Shown here in pieces: positions 14,743 to 24,629 of a stretch of 61,100 nucleotides of DNA. Below the pieces are notes generated by a model that was given only the letters and a program-made list of their open reading frames with translations, searched no databases and was not told the origin of the DNA. This DNA comes from Deltaproteobacteria bacterium (lineage in GTDB: Bacteria > Desulfobacterota > Desulfobulbia > Desulfobulbales > SURF-16), in contig JAJRUT010000041.1 of assembly GCA_024277655.1 (NCBI GenBank), positions 1 through 61,100 on the forward strand. Reading direction: 5' to 3'. Position 1 is the stretch's first letter, and the number at the start of each line of letters is the position of its first letter. The translations under genes were made by a program, and so were the position numbers.

Positions 14743-17325
14743 ATGCAATTTGATAAATTTACGATAAAATCCCAGGAGGCCTTGCAGGAGGCTCAGGGGC
14801 TTGCCAGCCAAAAGGGGCATCAGGAGATTTTACCTGAACATCTGCTCACGGTTTTACTGAACGAAACAGATGGCGTAATTCTGCCTGTGCTGCAAAAGAT
14901 AGGCGTCAACTCCGGGCAACTGCAGCAACTGGCTAAGGCCCATTTGGATAAACAGCCAAGCGTGAGTGGTAGCGGTTTTGGCCAGGTGAGTGGCTCACAG
15001 CGTCTGCAACAGATATTTGATCTGGCCTCTAAGGAAGCATCGCTCATGCGTGACGAATTTGTTAGTCAGGAGCATCTTTTCTTGGCTCTGATTAGTGAAA
15101 AATCAGATTTGGCCAAGGCACTTAAAGGGGCAGGGCTTGATAAAAAGGTTTTTATGAAGGCCCTTGCCGAGGTGCGTGGTAGTCACCGGGTTACCGACCA
15201 AACTCCTGAGGATAAGTATCAGGCCCTGGAAAAATACGGCCAGAATCTTACTGATCTTGCCAAGAACGGTAAGCTTGACCCGGTTATTGGTCGTGATGAG
15301 GAAGTGCGCCGGGTGGTGCAGGTTCTCAGTCGTCGAACCAAAAATAATCCGATTCTGATCGGTGAGCCGGGGGTTGGTAAGACTGCCATTGTTGAAGGTT
15401 TGGCCCAACGTATCGTTGAGGGGGATATCCCGGAAACCTTGCAGGATAAGCAGGTGGTAGCCCTGGATATGGGTTCTCTTATTGCCGGTGCCAAGTTTCG
15501 GGGAGAGTTTGAAGAGCGTTTGAAAGCGGTGCTCAAGGAGGTTGAGGAGCGTCAGGGTGAGATTATTCTCTTTATTGACGAGATCCACACCCTGGTTGGT
15601 GCCGGAGCTGCTGAAGGCTCGATGGATGCTGGTAATATGCTTAAACCTGCCCTGGCGCGTGGTGAGTTGCACTGTGTTGGTGCCACCACCTTAAAGGAGT
15701 TTCGCACCATTGAAAAGGATTCGGCCCTTGAACGGCGATTCCAGCAGGTTCTGGTGCAGGAGCCGACTGAGGATGATACCATTGCCATTCTCCGGGGTAT
15801 CAAGGATAAGTATGAGGTACACCATGGAGTGCTTATTAACGATGCCGCCACTGTGGCGGCGGTGACCCTGTCCAAACGTTACATTACCGATCGTTTTCTG
15901 CCGGATAAGGCCATTGACCTCATTGATGAGGCGGCCTCAAAGTTGCGGATTGAAATTGACTCCATGCCCACCGAGATTGATGTGCTGGACCGGCAGAGAA
16001 TCAAACTTGAGATCGAGCGGGAGGCGCTTAAACGTGAGAAGGATACGGCGTCCAAAGAACGTTTGCAGGTTCTTGAAGAAAAACTGGCTAATCTAAACGA
16101 GACGCTCAATTCAATGAAGGGCCACTGGAACCTTGAAAAGGGGATTATCCATAAACTCCGTCAGATCAAGACGGCGATTGATGAGGCCAAGGTGGAAGAG
16201 CAGCAAGCCGAACGTGCTGGTGATCTGAGTCGGGTGGCAGAAATAAGGTACGGCGAAATCACCGAACTTCAAGCGCAACTCAGTGCCGAGAATAAGCATC
16301 TCGCCGAAATTCAGCAGGATCGCCAGATGCTGAAGGAGGAGGTAACCGACGCCGATATTGCCGGGATTGTGGCCCGGTGGACCGGAATTCCGGTGGATAA
16401 ACTCCTTAAGGGCGAGAAGGATAAGCTGATCAGTGCCGAAAGTAACCTCGCAAAACGGGTGATCGGTCAGCGGGAGGCGATTGTGGCGGTGGCAAACGCC
16501 ATTCGCCGGGCGCGGGCCGGGTTGCAGGATCCTAATCGGCCCCTTGGCTCTTTTATTTTTCTTGGCCCCACAGGCGTGGGTAAAACAGAACTTGCCCGTT
16601 CCTTGGCAGATTTCCTTTTTGATAGTGAGCAGGCCATGATCCGCATTGATATGTCGGAGTTTATGGAGAAGCATTCAGTGGCGCGCCTGATTGGTGCCCC
16701 TCCTGGCTATGTTGGTTATGAGGAGGGGGGGTATTTAACCGAGGCGGTTCGCAGAAAGCCCTATGCCGTTATTTTATTTGATGAAATCGAAAAGGCCCAT
16801 CCCGAGGTATTTAATGTTCTCCTGCAAATTCTGGATGATGGGCGGATGACTGATGGTCAGGGGCGGACGGTGGACTTTAAGAACACCATTTTGATTATGA
16901 CCTCAAACCTTGGTAGTCAGGTTATTATGGATCTGCACGAGACGAGTCGTTATGAGATGCAGATAAAGTTGGACGAATTACTCCACGGTCATTTTAAGCC
17001 TGAGTTTTTAAACCGTCTTGATGAAATTATCACCTTTCATGGTTTAACCAAAGGTAATCTGGCTGATATCCTTGATATTCAGTTTGGTTTATTGCAAGAG
17101 CGGTTGGCCGACCAGAACCTGATGATCAATTTGAGTGATGATGCCAAAACGTTTTTGCTTGAGGCTGGTTACAATCCGGCTTTTGGCGCGCGCCCCTTGA
17201 AGCGGGCCCTGCAGAAACATATTTTGGACGGTCTGGCTTTGGAGCTACTGGAGGGACGTTTTAGTGATGGGGCAACCATTGAGGTTGGGGTTAATAAAGG
17301 CGAGCATGAGCTTGAATTTAGTTAA
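14743..17325 (+). CDS. clpB: ClpB disaggregase
   Basis: This 860-residue AAA+ unfoldase resolubilises aggregates with DnaK and small heat shock proteins. Domains in order: N-terminal Clp repeat domain (about 1-145); AAA module 1 with Walker A GEPGVGKT and Walker [11 protein letters not shown]; a long coiled-coil middle domain (about 400-525, the ClpB hallmark); AAA module 2 with [11 protein letters not shown] and [16 protein letters not shown]; and a C-terminal D2 small domain ([15 protein letters not shown]). The length is typical. The operon with two hsp20 genes places holdases and disaggregase under one control. Confidence 0.98.
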   Translation: MQFDKFTIKSQEALQEAQGLASQKGHQEILPEHLLTVLLNETDGVILPVLQKIGVNSGQLQQLAKAHLDKQPSVSGSGFGQVSGSQRLQQIFDLASKEASLMRDEFVSQEHLFLALISEKSDLAKALKGAGLDKKVFMKALAEVRGSHRVTDQTPEDKYQALEKYGQNLTDLAKNGKLDPVIGRDEEVRRVVQVLSRRTKNNPILIGEPGVGKTAIVEGLAQRIVEGDIPETLQDKQVVALDMGSLIAGAKFRGEFEERLKAVLKEVEERQGEIILFIDEIHTLVGAGAAEGSMDAGNMLKPALARGELHCVGATTLKEFRTIEKDSALERRFQQVLVQEPTEDDTIAILRGIKDKYEVHHGVLINDAATVAAVTLSKRYITDRFLPDKAIDLIDEAASKLRIEIDSMPTEIDVLDRQRIKLEIEREALKREKDTASKERLQVLEEKLANLNETLNSMKGHWNLEKGIIHKLRQIKTAIDEAKVEEQQAERAGDLSRVAEIRYGEITELQAQLSAENKHLAEIQQDRQMLKEEVTDADIAGIVARWTGIPVDKLLKGEKDKLISAESNLAKRVIGQREAIVAVANAIRRARAGLQDPNRPLGSFIFLGPTGVGKTELARSLADFLFDSEQAMIRIDMSEFMEKHSVARLIGAPPGYVGYEEGGYLTEAVRRKPYAVILFDEIEKAHPEVFNVLLQILDDGRMTDGQGRTVDFKNTILIMTSNLGSQVIMDLHETSRYEMQIKLDELLHGHFKPEFLNRLDEIITFHGLTKGNLADILDIQFGLLQERLADQNLMINLSDDAKTFLLEAGYNPAFGARPLKRALQKHILDGLALELLEGRFSDGATIEVGVNKGEHELEFS

Positions 17326-17504
17326 TTAACAAAGGCTGAAGGGGCTAAATTGTTTTTTTCCAGGCGGGGAGTAATTCTTTTGTTGGCAGATGCTTATAAT
17401 TGCGTTATGCAAAACCTCAGCAATGAAAAGTTGATAATGGCTACTTGTGAAAGGTAGTGGTTTTTTTTAAAAAGGGCTTACAGCTCACATATGAGGAGAT
17501 TGTT

Positions 17505-17693
17505 ATGGCGTGGAATGTAGAAGTTGATAAAGATAAGTGTACTGGTTGTGAAGAGTGTATTAATGCTTGTCCTGCCTCAGTTCTTGAGCTTGTTGACGGT
17601 AAATCTGATCCAGTAGAAATCGACGAATGTCTTGGTTGTGAGACCTGCGTTGAAGTTTGTCCTGAAGGTTGTATCGAGGTTTCTGAAGACTAA
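17505..17693 (+). CDS. 2[4Fe-4S] ferredoxin
   Basis: A 62-residue low-potential electron carrier. The two cluster motifs are CTGCEECINACPAS and CLGCETCVEVCPEG, each of the CX2CX2CX3CP form. The start at 17505 has GAGGAG six bases upstream; an in-frame ATG at 17457 would add an unlikely 16-residue leader. It stands alone between clpB and a strong bidirectional terminator. Confidence 0.95.
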   Translation: MAWNVEVDKDKCTGCEECINACPASVLELVDGKSDPVEIDECLGCETCVEVCPEGCIEVSED

Positions 17694-17710
17694 TCTCTTT
17701 GGATCTCAGT

Positions 17711-17757
17711 AAAGAAAGGGGCTAAATGCGTTTTTAACGTGTTTAGCCCCTTTCTTT
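17711..17757. terminator. Bidirectional intrinsic terminator
   Basis: A perfect 16-base inverted repeat (17711-17726 with 17742-17757), AAAGAAAGGGGCTAAA, surrounds a 15-base loop. It gives A-rich and T-rich flanks on both strands. It separates the convergent ferredoxin and porin genes. Confidence 0.93.
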
Positions 17758-17788
17758 GTGGTGGAGGAGCTTTTGTGTTGCTACTGCC

Positions 17789-19000
17789 TTAAAGGCTTAC
17801 TTCCACGCGGACACCGACCACAAGGGCATTGTCCAGGGAAGGGTCCATGCCGGGGTTGATAACATATTGGGCATCGGGCTGGAGAATGAGCCAGGGCAGG
17901 ACTTCAGCCCGGTAGGTAAGTTCAATGGCCGTTTCGCTGTGATCAACGCTCTCGCCGGCAGCTTTGCTAAAAGCCATATAGTCGGAGCCGTTTCTGGCGT
18001 TAGCCACCATGATGCCAAGGATGTCGCTACTACGGTTGGGAATAAGACCAACGTAGTGGAACCCAACGCTCCAGTAGGAGCCCACCTGGTTGCGGGATTT
18101 GTCGGCAACGCCTATTTCAGCAAAGGCGCCGAGCCCTTCACCGTTAGCATTTTCGGTGAACAGGTTTTTTTCAGCCATCAGATAAAAGCCTTTGTTCTCG
18201 CCATTGGTACTACCATCAAAAAGTTCGACCCTGGCGGTATGCACCCAGGTGCCAAGGCCAACCTTGTAATACTCCTTATCCCCCGGTGTACCCTGATTCA
18301 GGCCCATTTCAAGTCCGGCGAAGATACGGTCGCCATCATCAAAACGAACAGCGGTGCGGGTGGTGTGGTTTGGGTCACCCGATATTCCGTCATAGACTGC
18401 AGTCATAATGTATGAATCTTCGGAGGGGTGCAGGGTAAGGCGGCCCGTCATGGCTGTTGTCTGCGGAAATATTGATGGGCCAACCTGAGAAATGGTAGGT
18501 TGAATCCCAGGGGAGCTGTTGGTGAATAAACCGGCAAATTCAAGGACATTAAATTCGCTGTTATAGTCATGAAGACCCACCAGAAAGGATGTATCGTGAG
18601 TAAAACGATGCTCATACCAGGCCTCGTAGAGGATGAAGGTTTCTTCAGCCTCAATGTTGCTGGTGGTCTGAAAATCGCCCACTATTTCGGTGAGGGGACG
18701 GTTGGTTACGGAGTTGCCAAGGAAATAGATTGAAAAGGTGCCGTTTTGCCACAGCCCGGCCTGCTGCGTGTCTACGGACATGGTCAGGTCTAGGTTGCCG
18801 AGCATGGTGCCATGGGTGGTAATGCCTCCCGTGGTGTTGCGCATAAGATCCAGGGTGACAACGGCTTCAAGGGTTATGCCGCGCTCTTCAAGACTGGATC
18901 GTGTTCCCCCCCAATCTCCAAGGAGATAAGGGTCGGTGGCCATGGCGGGTGTTGCTGCAAGTGAGAGGCATAAGAGGCATAGAGGTATAATGTTGCGCAT
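17789..19000 (-). CDS. OprB-type carbohydrate porin family protein
   Basis: The protein starts MRNIIPLCLLCLSLAATPAM (signal peptide), with mature sequence from about ATDPYLLGDWGGTRSSLEERGITLEA. DWGGTR-LEERGI is the N-terminal signature of OprB-like outer-membrane porins. The rest is beta-rich and ends VVGVRVEVSL. The start at 19000 has AAAGGAA upstream; a longer in-frame start at 19117 would place 39 residues before the signal peptide. OprB relatives pass sugars, but in sulfate reducers the substrate is unknown. Confidence 0.85.
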   Translation of the reverse strand: MRNIIPLCLLCLSLAATPAMATDPYLLGDWGGTRSSLEERGITLEAVVTLDLMRNTTGGITTHGTMLGNLDLTMSVDTQQAGLWQNGTFSIYFLGNSVTNRPLTEIVGDFQTTSNIEAEETFILYEAWYEHRFTHDTSFLVGLHDYNSEFNVLEFAGLFTNSSPGIQPTISQVGPSIFPQTTAMTGRLTLHPSEDSYIMTAVYDGISGDPNHTTRTAVRFDDGDRIFAGLEMGLNQGTPGDKEYYKVGLGTWVHTARVELFDGSTNGENKGFYLMAEKNLFTENANGEGLGAFAEIGVADKSRNQVGSYWSVGFHYVGLIPNRSSDILGIMVANARNGSDYMAFSKAAGESVDHSETAIELTYRAEVLPWLILQPDAQYVINPGMDPSLDNALVVGVRVEVSL

Positions 19001-19328
19001 GCGTGGTTCCTTTGCTGAGTGTTCATATGGTGGATTATTCAGTCTATGTTTTCCTAGCGACGCCTTGCAAGTAAATTCTTTAAAACAGGCGGGCAACTGT
19101 GGAAAACTCAGAGCCAAGTTAGGCGGGGCGAACTCGGTTCTGAGAGATGTAGCATGAAAGAAAGTTTGTCGTCAAGGATAAAGTTTGTCCAGCCTTATTC
19201 TCTGGAGGGGTAGTGAGTCTTGAAAATCAAGAAATGGCACGTAGGAAAGCGAAAAGAGAACCTCTTGGCTCGGTTTAATGGCTACGCACAATTCTCTAAC
19301 CAGACATCGCTGGGTTTTGGGGGTACTG
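19001..19328. other. Intergenic region upstream of the porin
   Basis: There is no gene here. It must contain the porin promoter on the minus strand, but no convincing -35/-10 pair stands out. A small CTTGAAAATCAAG hairpin occurs near 19219. I see no terminator for the FieF-like gene here because that gene ends facing this region; its stop is at 19329. Confidence 0.4.
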
Positions 19329-20225
19329 TTATTTCACCGGGATGTGAGGATCTTGGTGGATGATAATATCGGCATCTGGAAGAAAATCGTGGATTTTAAA
19401 TTCCACTTTTTTGGCAAGGCTGTGAGCCTCGGCAAGTTGCATGTCGGCAGGTAGTTCAAGATGGAGTTGGATTAAGCGGATTTGGCCTGATTGCCGGGTG
19501 CGCAGGTCATGCACCCCCAAAACCTGTTCAGGGGCCCTGGCAATATCCATAATACGGGATCGGATGTCAGGGGAGAGTTCCCGATCCAGTAGGAGGTGCA
19601 TGGCCTCTGCGGCAATATTTTTAGCAGAATAGAGAATGTAGACCGCGATGCCGAGAGCAAAGATGGTGTCAATAAAATGGTAGCCTTGGCCGATCAGAAA
19701 CAGGGCCACAAGTGTTGCCGTGTTGGTGAGGAGGTCAGTGGTGTAGTGGAGAGAGTCAGCCTTGATGGCGGTTGAGCCGGTTTCTTTGATTACAATGCGC
19801 TGAAAGAGGATGAGGATGGCGGTGAGACCGATGGCAAAGAGTATTACCCATATTCCTGAGCCGATATCATTAACTGGCTGTGGACTTCGTAACCGCTCAA
19901 TGGCCTGGAAGATAAGGAAAAAACCTGATCCTGCCACAAATGAGGCCTGGATAAGACCAGCCAGAGGTTCGGCCTTACCGTAGCCGAATTTAAACTCTTT
20001 ATTCGGGCGTTTTAAGGAGTAGTGGATGGCAATGAGGTTAATTACCGAGGCGGCCATGTCCATAAGAGAATCAACGAGGGAGGCGAGAATCGCCAGAGAT
20101 CCTGTAATGAACCATGCCCCTGCCTTAAGCAGGATCAGGATTAATGCTGTGGCAACGGAGGCGTAGGTTGCCAACCGCATGAGCCTTTCTTTCTTTTTGT
20201 TGGCGTAGTGTTGCATGTCTTTCAA
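19329..20225 (-). CDS. Cation diffusion facilitator (FieF-like)
   Basis: This 298-residue inner-membrane divalent-metal/proton antiporter has six predicted helices. Metal-site aspartates are in TM2 (LVDSLMDMAAS, Asp52 and Asp56), the HFIDTIFALGIAVYIL segment forms the TM5 site, and the cytoplasmic C-terminal domain (LRTRQSGQIRLIQLHLELPADMQL) carries the usual late His residues (IIHQDPHIPVK). The Asp-rich TM2 fits iron/zinc exporters of the FieF subgroup. The first codon is TTG, with AGGA ten bases upstream; ATG at 20216 is an alternative. It lies 26 bases after the CNNM gene, probably the same operon. Confidence 0.9.
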   Translation of the reverse strand: MKDMQHYANKKKERLMRLATYASVATALILILLKAGAWFITGSLAILASLVDSLMDMAASVINLIAIHYSLKRPNKEFKFGYGKAEPLAGLIQASFVAGSGFFLIFQAIERLRSPQPVNDIGSGIWVILFAIGLTAILILFQRIVIKETGSTAIKADSLHYTTDLLTNTATLVALFLIGQGYHFIDTIFALGIAVYILYSAKNIAAEAMHLLLDRELSPDIRSRIMDIARAPEQVLGVHDLRTRQSGQIRLIQLHLELPADMQLAEAHSLAKKVEFKIHDFLPDADIIIHQDPHIPVK

Positions 20226-20251
20226 ACTAGCATGGTCCTAGGGTGGCGAAA

Positions 20252-21289
20252 TTATGAACGCGCCTTCTTGCGCCGCATCTTCATCTTTAACTTTGCGTAT
20301 TCTCGCATATCTTCGATGGCATCACTCTCGTCCATGATTTCAACACCCAAGATGGTTTCAACACAATCTTCAAGGGTAATAATACCTTCAGTCTGATCGT
20401 AGCTGTCAACCACCAGAAAGATATGCTCCTTCTTTTTAATAAACAGGTTAAGGGCTTTAGAGACGGGAATATTCTCGTTTATGGTGAAGATTTTATTTTG
20501 CAGATCATTGATGGCAATGGAATCGTCTTTAATGGCCTGCTGGAAAATTCTTTTAGTGAGGACGATACCAGTGATGGTATCGATGGACTCGCTGTACACC
20601 GGAATTCGGGAGAATTGAAACAGGTCCTCGTGGGCAATGATGTCTTTGATCGTCTTGGTGCCTTCAATACCGTAAACCACTGAGCGGGGGGTTAAGATAT
20701 CCTTCACCTTGATATCATCGAGTAACAGGACATTTTCGATAACATCAGATTCATGTTCATCAATAATACCCTCATCTTCACTGAGCAGGGTGGAGGCGAT
20801 AAGCTCAGCCTTGCTCAGGCTGCCGGTGATGTCCTTGCCCCTGGATATCCAACTGGTAATAACGAGGCTGATCACGATAATGGGGTAGGTGAGCCAGATA
20901 AAAAAGTTAATGATGTAACTGGCAACCGGGGCAAGTTCTTTCCAATACAAGGTGCCGATGGTTTTCGGGATGATCTCGGAGAGAAAGAGGATGGCAAGGG
21001 TTAGCACCACCGAGACGTAAAAGACGGCGTTTGAGCCATAGATAAATTCGGCCTGGGCGCCCACCCCGGCTGCGCCAAAGGTGTGGGCCATGGTGTTGAG
21101 AATAAGAATCGAGGCGATGGACTTGTCGATATGTGTTTTATGTTTGGCGAGCAGTTGACTGGCCCTTGGCCTTTTCTCTTCAAGGAGTGAAATATAGGGC
21201 ATATTCACCGATAGTAACACGGCTTCAAGGACAGAGCAGATAAAGGATATGGTAATGGCAATGGCAAAATAGAGAAGTAAAAGGCTCAT
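20252..21289 (-). CDS. CNNM-domain/CBS-pair membrane protein (CorC-HlyC family)
   Basis: A 345-residue protein with an N-terminal CNNM transmembrane domain (about residues 1-150, including LAILFLSEIIPKTIGTLYWK) followed by two CBS domains (about 190-310: VKDILTPRSVVYGIEG... and IFLVVDSYDQTEGIITLEDCVETILGVEI). The basic tail is KLKMKMRRKKARS. Family members are magnesium or cobalt transport or efflux proteins. There is no C-terminal CorC_HlyC transporter-associated domain; the protein ends soon after the second CBS. Metal export with the adjacent FieF-like gene is a reasonable guess. Confidence 0.88.
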   Translation of the reverse strand: MSLLLLYFAIAITISFICSVLEAVLLSVNMPYISLLEEKRPRASQLLAKHKTHIDKSIASILILNTMAHTFGAAGVGAQAEFIYGSNAVFYVSVVLTLAILFLSEIIPKTIGTLYWKELAPVASYIINFFIWLTYPIIVISLVITSWISRGKDITGSLSKAELIASTLLSEDEGIIDEHESDVIENVLLLDDIKVKDILTPRSVVYGIEGTKTIKDIIAHEDLFQFSRIPVYSESIDTITGIVLTKRIFQQAIKDDSIAINDLQNKIFTINENIPVSKALNLFIKKKEHIFLVVDSYDQTEGIITLEDCVETILGVEIMDESDAIEDMREYAKLKMKMRRKKARS

Positions 21290-21509
21290 TGGCTGGTGTT
21301 TTGCTACTCCTTAGTCCCGGTTAAGGGCAAGATGGTATAGAGAAGAATATTAAGAGTAAACATTTCCGCTAGATAAGGCCATCATCTTTTAATTTTATGA
21401 GTTTTTCTGCGCCGGAAACAACGGCTGGTTGTTTTAGTTTACAGTCTCAATTCGGCAAATGCGTGACAGGCAAACCCTGCCAAGGCCAGTGAAGTCTGGC
21501 CCCCTTCGT

Positions 21510-23306
21510 TTAGATTGCTTTATCCACAACCAATGGTTCCAGGGCGGTCTGCATTTTTTGCAACCCAGCAAGAAAGGCCTTCTGGCTATCATCTTGCAGA
21601 TGACTGGCCAGGGCTTGATAATACTCGATACCCTTAAACAGGTTCTCCCGCATACCGCTTAAAAATGAGGCATTGTTTGTGGCAAGCCCCAAGGGGAACA
21701 TCTCTATCTCCTTGCGTAGATACTCAACATAAAGGCCAAGTTCTTTAATAAAGACATGGGGCCTGTTGGTGGATGTCTGGATGGAGAGACGGCCGTAAAT
21801 ATGGGAGACCATTTCGTTAAGGGTGGCAATTTTTGAAAAATCAACAATGCCAGGCCCTGAACAAACGGCAGTGGTCGCAGTGGGGTCGATGCCGGTGGGG
21901 ATGGTGGCGCTCCCGCCAAGATCATGGCACACGCAACCCTTGGCCAGCACCTTTTCCTTAATTATGCTGAGAACCTCGGGTGGCTGGTCGCTTTTTTCTA
22001 GAAGCGCAAGTTTCTGTTTGATGTAGCTCCGGGCGCCAAGACATATCGGCCTCTTGGTGAACTCTGTGCTAAAGCCGACAAAGCCTTTGGGGCATTTTGA
22101 ACCGGGTTTCCCCGCCTTGATTCGGGCCTTTCGGGCCTGTTCACTGGCAGATTCCCTTAAGCTCCAAAACGGTACGCCCAGGGGGGAGGCATCGCTGAGG
22201 AAAACATCGTCGTCGGTGGCTTCCTGGGATTTTTTTAAGCTGTGGTCATCCATCCAGGTGGCTTCCGGTACCAGCAGGAATGGGGTGCCCCAGCCGACAC
22301 CGTCAACGCCATAATGATCTTGGAGGAACCTGTGTTCCGTAGCGGTTCCCACCCCACCCTGTACCGTAATTCGAAAGGTCGCGGGGATATGGGCGGTGTT
22401 CCTGCCTTGATCGGTGAGGGCTGTGGTGTACATGGGGATAATTTTTTCGAGAAGTGAGCCTCTTTTTTTCTTGAATTCATCAAGGACGACTCCCATAAGT
22501 AGTCCTTTGGAGGCAAAGGTGTGTCCGCCGCAGTTTAAACCGGATTCAATCCGGTACTCAGAGGTCCACAGGCCGAGTTTGGCCAAAAAACGGCCCTGGA
22601 TCTCGGAGGAGCGATGGTCACTGACCTTGATAATGATCTGTTTTTTGATCTGACCGTTTTGGTCGGGGAAAAAATCATCAAACTCCGTCATATAGCGGTA
22701 GAGTCTCTTGTTGATACCGGCGGATAAAATCATACAGCCACTGACACTGCTTTTGGCAAAACCGCGCAGGGCACTCATGGCATCGGCTTGGGTTGCCGGT
22801 AATTTTTCGCCCTTGTGGTATTGATCCCGGTCAAGCTTTGTCATGATGTTGACATCAATACTGCCTGGTACAGCCAGTGGCCTGAGGGCGTCCTGGAGGG
22901 TACTCTGTTTTGGTGGATCTGGTTCGGCCAGCATTTGCTGATACTGTTCTTTGAGTGGACTATTGTCTGGCAGCATTTCAAAATACTTTACAATTTCACT
23001 CCCCTTGTCAAAGGGGGATTCCTGCAATGCCTTAACCTGGCGGGCAACCAGGGTGTCAAGGAGGTTGAGGTAGGCGGTGATGCGGCGGGCGCGGGCATCT
23101 TCATCGCGGTTTGTGATTTCCGCGTATGGTTCACCTGCTTTGTGGCAGTGGAACTTACGCATCTGTTCAATAAGAATGTCGTCCACGAGGGAAACTGCTG
23201 ATGATATGCCATACCTTGCCACTCTTAGCGGGGTATCTATGGTGAATCCTGTTCCCATAACGGGAATATGAAAGGTGTGGGGCGTGGATAAGCTATGATC
23301 AGGCAT
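21510..23306 (-). CDS. Unrecognised protein with TIM-barrel-like and cysteine-rich parts
   Basis: 599 residues, no signal peptide, GAGGA before the start. I recognise no named family. The stretch ITVQGGVGTATEHRFLQDHY, followed by GVDGVGWGTPFLLVPEA, looks like the phosphate-binding end of an FMN-dependent (nitronate monooxygenase/IMPDH-like) TIM barrel. Earlier segments (VSGCMILSAG, GLNCGGHTFASKG) fit barrel strands with cysteines. A second half contains SKCPKGFVGF, RPICLGARSYIKQKL and AKGCVCHDLGGSA, possible metal or Fe-S ligands or disulfides. The N-terminal residues (FHIPVMGTGFTIDTPLRVA) also look barrel-like. Likely a cytoplasmic flavin or Fe-S oxidoreductase, but this is inference from motif shape only. 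Confidence 0.6.
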   Translation of the reverse strand: MPDHSLSTPHTFHIPVMGTGFTIDTPLRVARYGISSAVSLVDDILIEQMRKFHCHKAGEPYAEITNRDEDARARRITAYLNLLDTLVARQVKALQESPFDKGSEIVKYFEMLPDNSPLKEQYQQMLAEPDPPKQSTLQDALRPLAVPGSIDVNIMTKLDRDQYHKGEKLPATQADAMSALRGFAKSSVSGCMILSAGINKRLYRYMTEFDDFFPDQNGQIKKQIIIKVSDHRSSEIQGRFLAKLGLWTSEYRIESGLNCGGHTFASKGLLMGVVLDEFKKKRGSLLEKIIPMYTTALTDQGRNTAHIPATFRITVQGGVGTATEHRFLQDHYGVDGVGWGTPFLLVPEATWMDDHSLKKSQEATDDDVFLSDASPLGVPFWSLRESASEQARKARIKAGKPGSKCPKGFVGFSTEFTKRPICLGARSYIKQKLALLEKSDQPPEVLSIIKEKVLAKGCVCHDLGGSATIPTGIDPTATTAVCSGPGIVDFSKIATLNEMVSHIYGRLSIQTSTNRPHVFIKELGLYVEYLRKEIEMFPLGLATNNASFLSGMRENLFKGIEYYQALASHLQDDSQKAFLAGLQKMQTALEPLVVDKAI

Positions 23307-23500
23307 GGTGTCCTCAAGACGGGGTCGCACAAAAAAATTATTTGAAAACTACTATCGTTAAATTGATGGGGGCCACTTTAACTCAAAATGAGAAGAATGT
23401 AATTCTATAAATGGTTGTAAATAGTGTTCTAAGCGACTTTTTTGTTCTCAGTCTATGGTCATAGGGTTTGTTTTTAAAAGAACCAGTTGCCTGCCAGCCC

Positions 23501-24517
23501 CTAATTTTTAAATTCGTAGCCCAAAAGTAACATTAGTTCTGAGTCGTATTTGGTTTCAGCATCACTGGCCGGTTCGTTGTCCCACTCATACTCGTACTGA
23601 AGTGTTGCTGTGAAGCCCCCATACAGGGGAACTTTCAGTCCTGTCTTTGATTTGACCAGCCAGTCTTTCTTGTTCTCAAGGCTACAGTAGCCGTGGTTTG
23701 TGTGAAAGAATTGCAGTTGGTTACGGAGAAAATAGCGGTCAAAGCCAAAGGCCCATTGTCCGGCGGAGAACTCCTTGCTCTCGGCAAGGTAAAAATTATC
23801 AGTGACCCTGGCAAAACCGAGTGATAGTGAGAGGTTGATCTGGGCCTGCTCGGCAAACTGGTACCCCGCGCCAAGACCGTAGGTTGAGCGCAGTTGCAGA
23901 TCCTTAAACTTGTCATTTTCAAGGAGGGTGCTCAGGTATATATAGCGCTCCTTATCGATAAATTGGCTAAATCTACCGTGGAGGAGCCAGTTATCCTCGG
24001 TGGTGGTTGTGTTCTTCTTCTCATGGTCATATTCGCCATCAAGCATGTAGCGTTGCCATTCTGTTCGGGCTGTGAATTTACCACTGACAGAATAGATGTC
24101 TTTATGGGTATTGCCCCGTTCGCCCTTTAGTTGGGTGTTGGCCTCGGCAGTGATTTTTACGGGCACAACTGGTATGGGACTAATGGCGAGGATGTTTTCG
24201 GGATTAAGGTTTGGCTCGGCAGGTGTCTCCGCTATTTTAGTGGAACTTTCTTTTGCTACCTCTGTTACAGGTTGTTTCGCTGGTGATTTAAGGACAATCT
24301 TCGAGGGGTCATCTATTTCAAAGCGTTCCACATCATGCCAGAAGAGGACGATCTCTCCGGCATATTTCGTCCAGAAGATGAGCTTTAAATCTTCCATATT
24401 GGTGATGGTGCCACTGAGACGGTCGCCATTTTTTAGATAAATAACGTCAGCCAGACAGTTTGCAGCGGGAAGGCTGAAAATGAGTGTTAGTGTGGAAAAA
24501 AGAAGGATACTGCGCAT
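23501..24517 (-). CDS. DUF481-type outer-membrane protein
   Basis: A signal peptide (MRSILLFSTLTLIFSLPAAN) is followed by ADVIYLKNGDRLSGTITNME, the small N-terminal domain often found before DUF481/YdiY barrels. A Pro/Lys linker comes next, then about 200 residues of amphipathic beta strands with alternating aromatics (LHGRFSQFIDKERYIYLS), ending LLLGYEFKN. Relatives are salt- or acid-induced outer-membrane proteins. The start at 24517 puts the signal peptide at the N-terminus; the frame is open to 24592 but those residues are not signal-like. Confidence 0.82.
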   Translation of the reverse strand: MRSILLFSTLTLIFSLPAANCLADVIYLKNGDRLSGTITNMEDLKLIFWTKYAGEIVLFWHDVERFEIDDPSKIVLKSPAKQPVTEVAKESSTKIAETPAEPNLNPENILAISPIPVVPVKITAEANTQLKGERGNTHKDIYSVSGKFTARTEWQRYMLDGEYDHEKKNTTTTEDNWLLHGRFSQFIDKERYIYLSTLLENDKFKDLQLRSTYGLGAGYQFAEQAQINLSLSLGFARVTDNFYLAESKEFSAGQWAFGFDRYFLRNQLQFFHTNHGYCSLENKKDWLVKSKTGLKVPLYGGFTATLQYEYEWDNEPASDAETKYDSELMLLLGYEFKN

Positions 24518-24629
24518 GGGGTTCTCAGGTGTCGTGTCTTGTTTAAAGTAGGAGTGTGAAGCAAAATACAAATGGGGTATAAGTGCAACCATCTTTTAAG
24601 AAATATTATTACATTGCCTGGAAATTGAA

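Noticed and set aside
17330-17360. Terminator directly after clpB
   Set aside because: A GGGGCTAAA word and T-run are present, but no matching second arm lies nearby; the full inverted repeat is only at 17711-17757.
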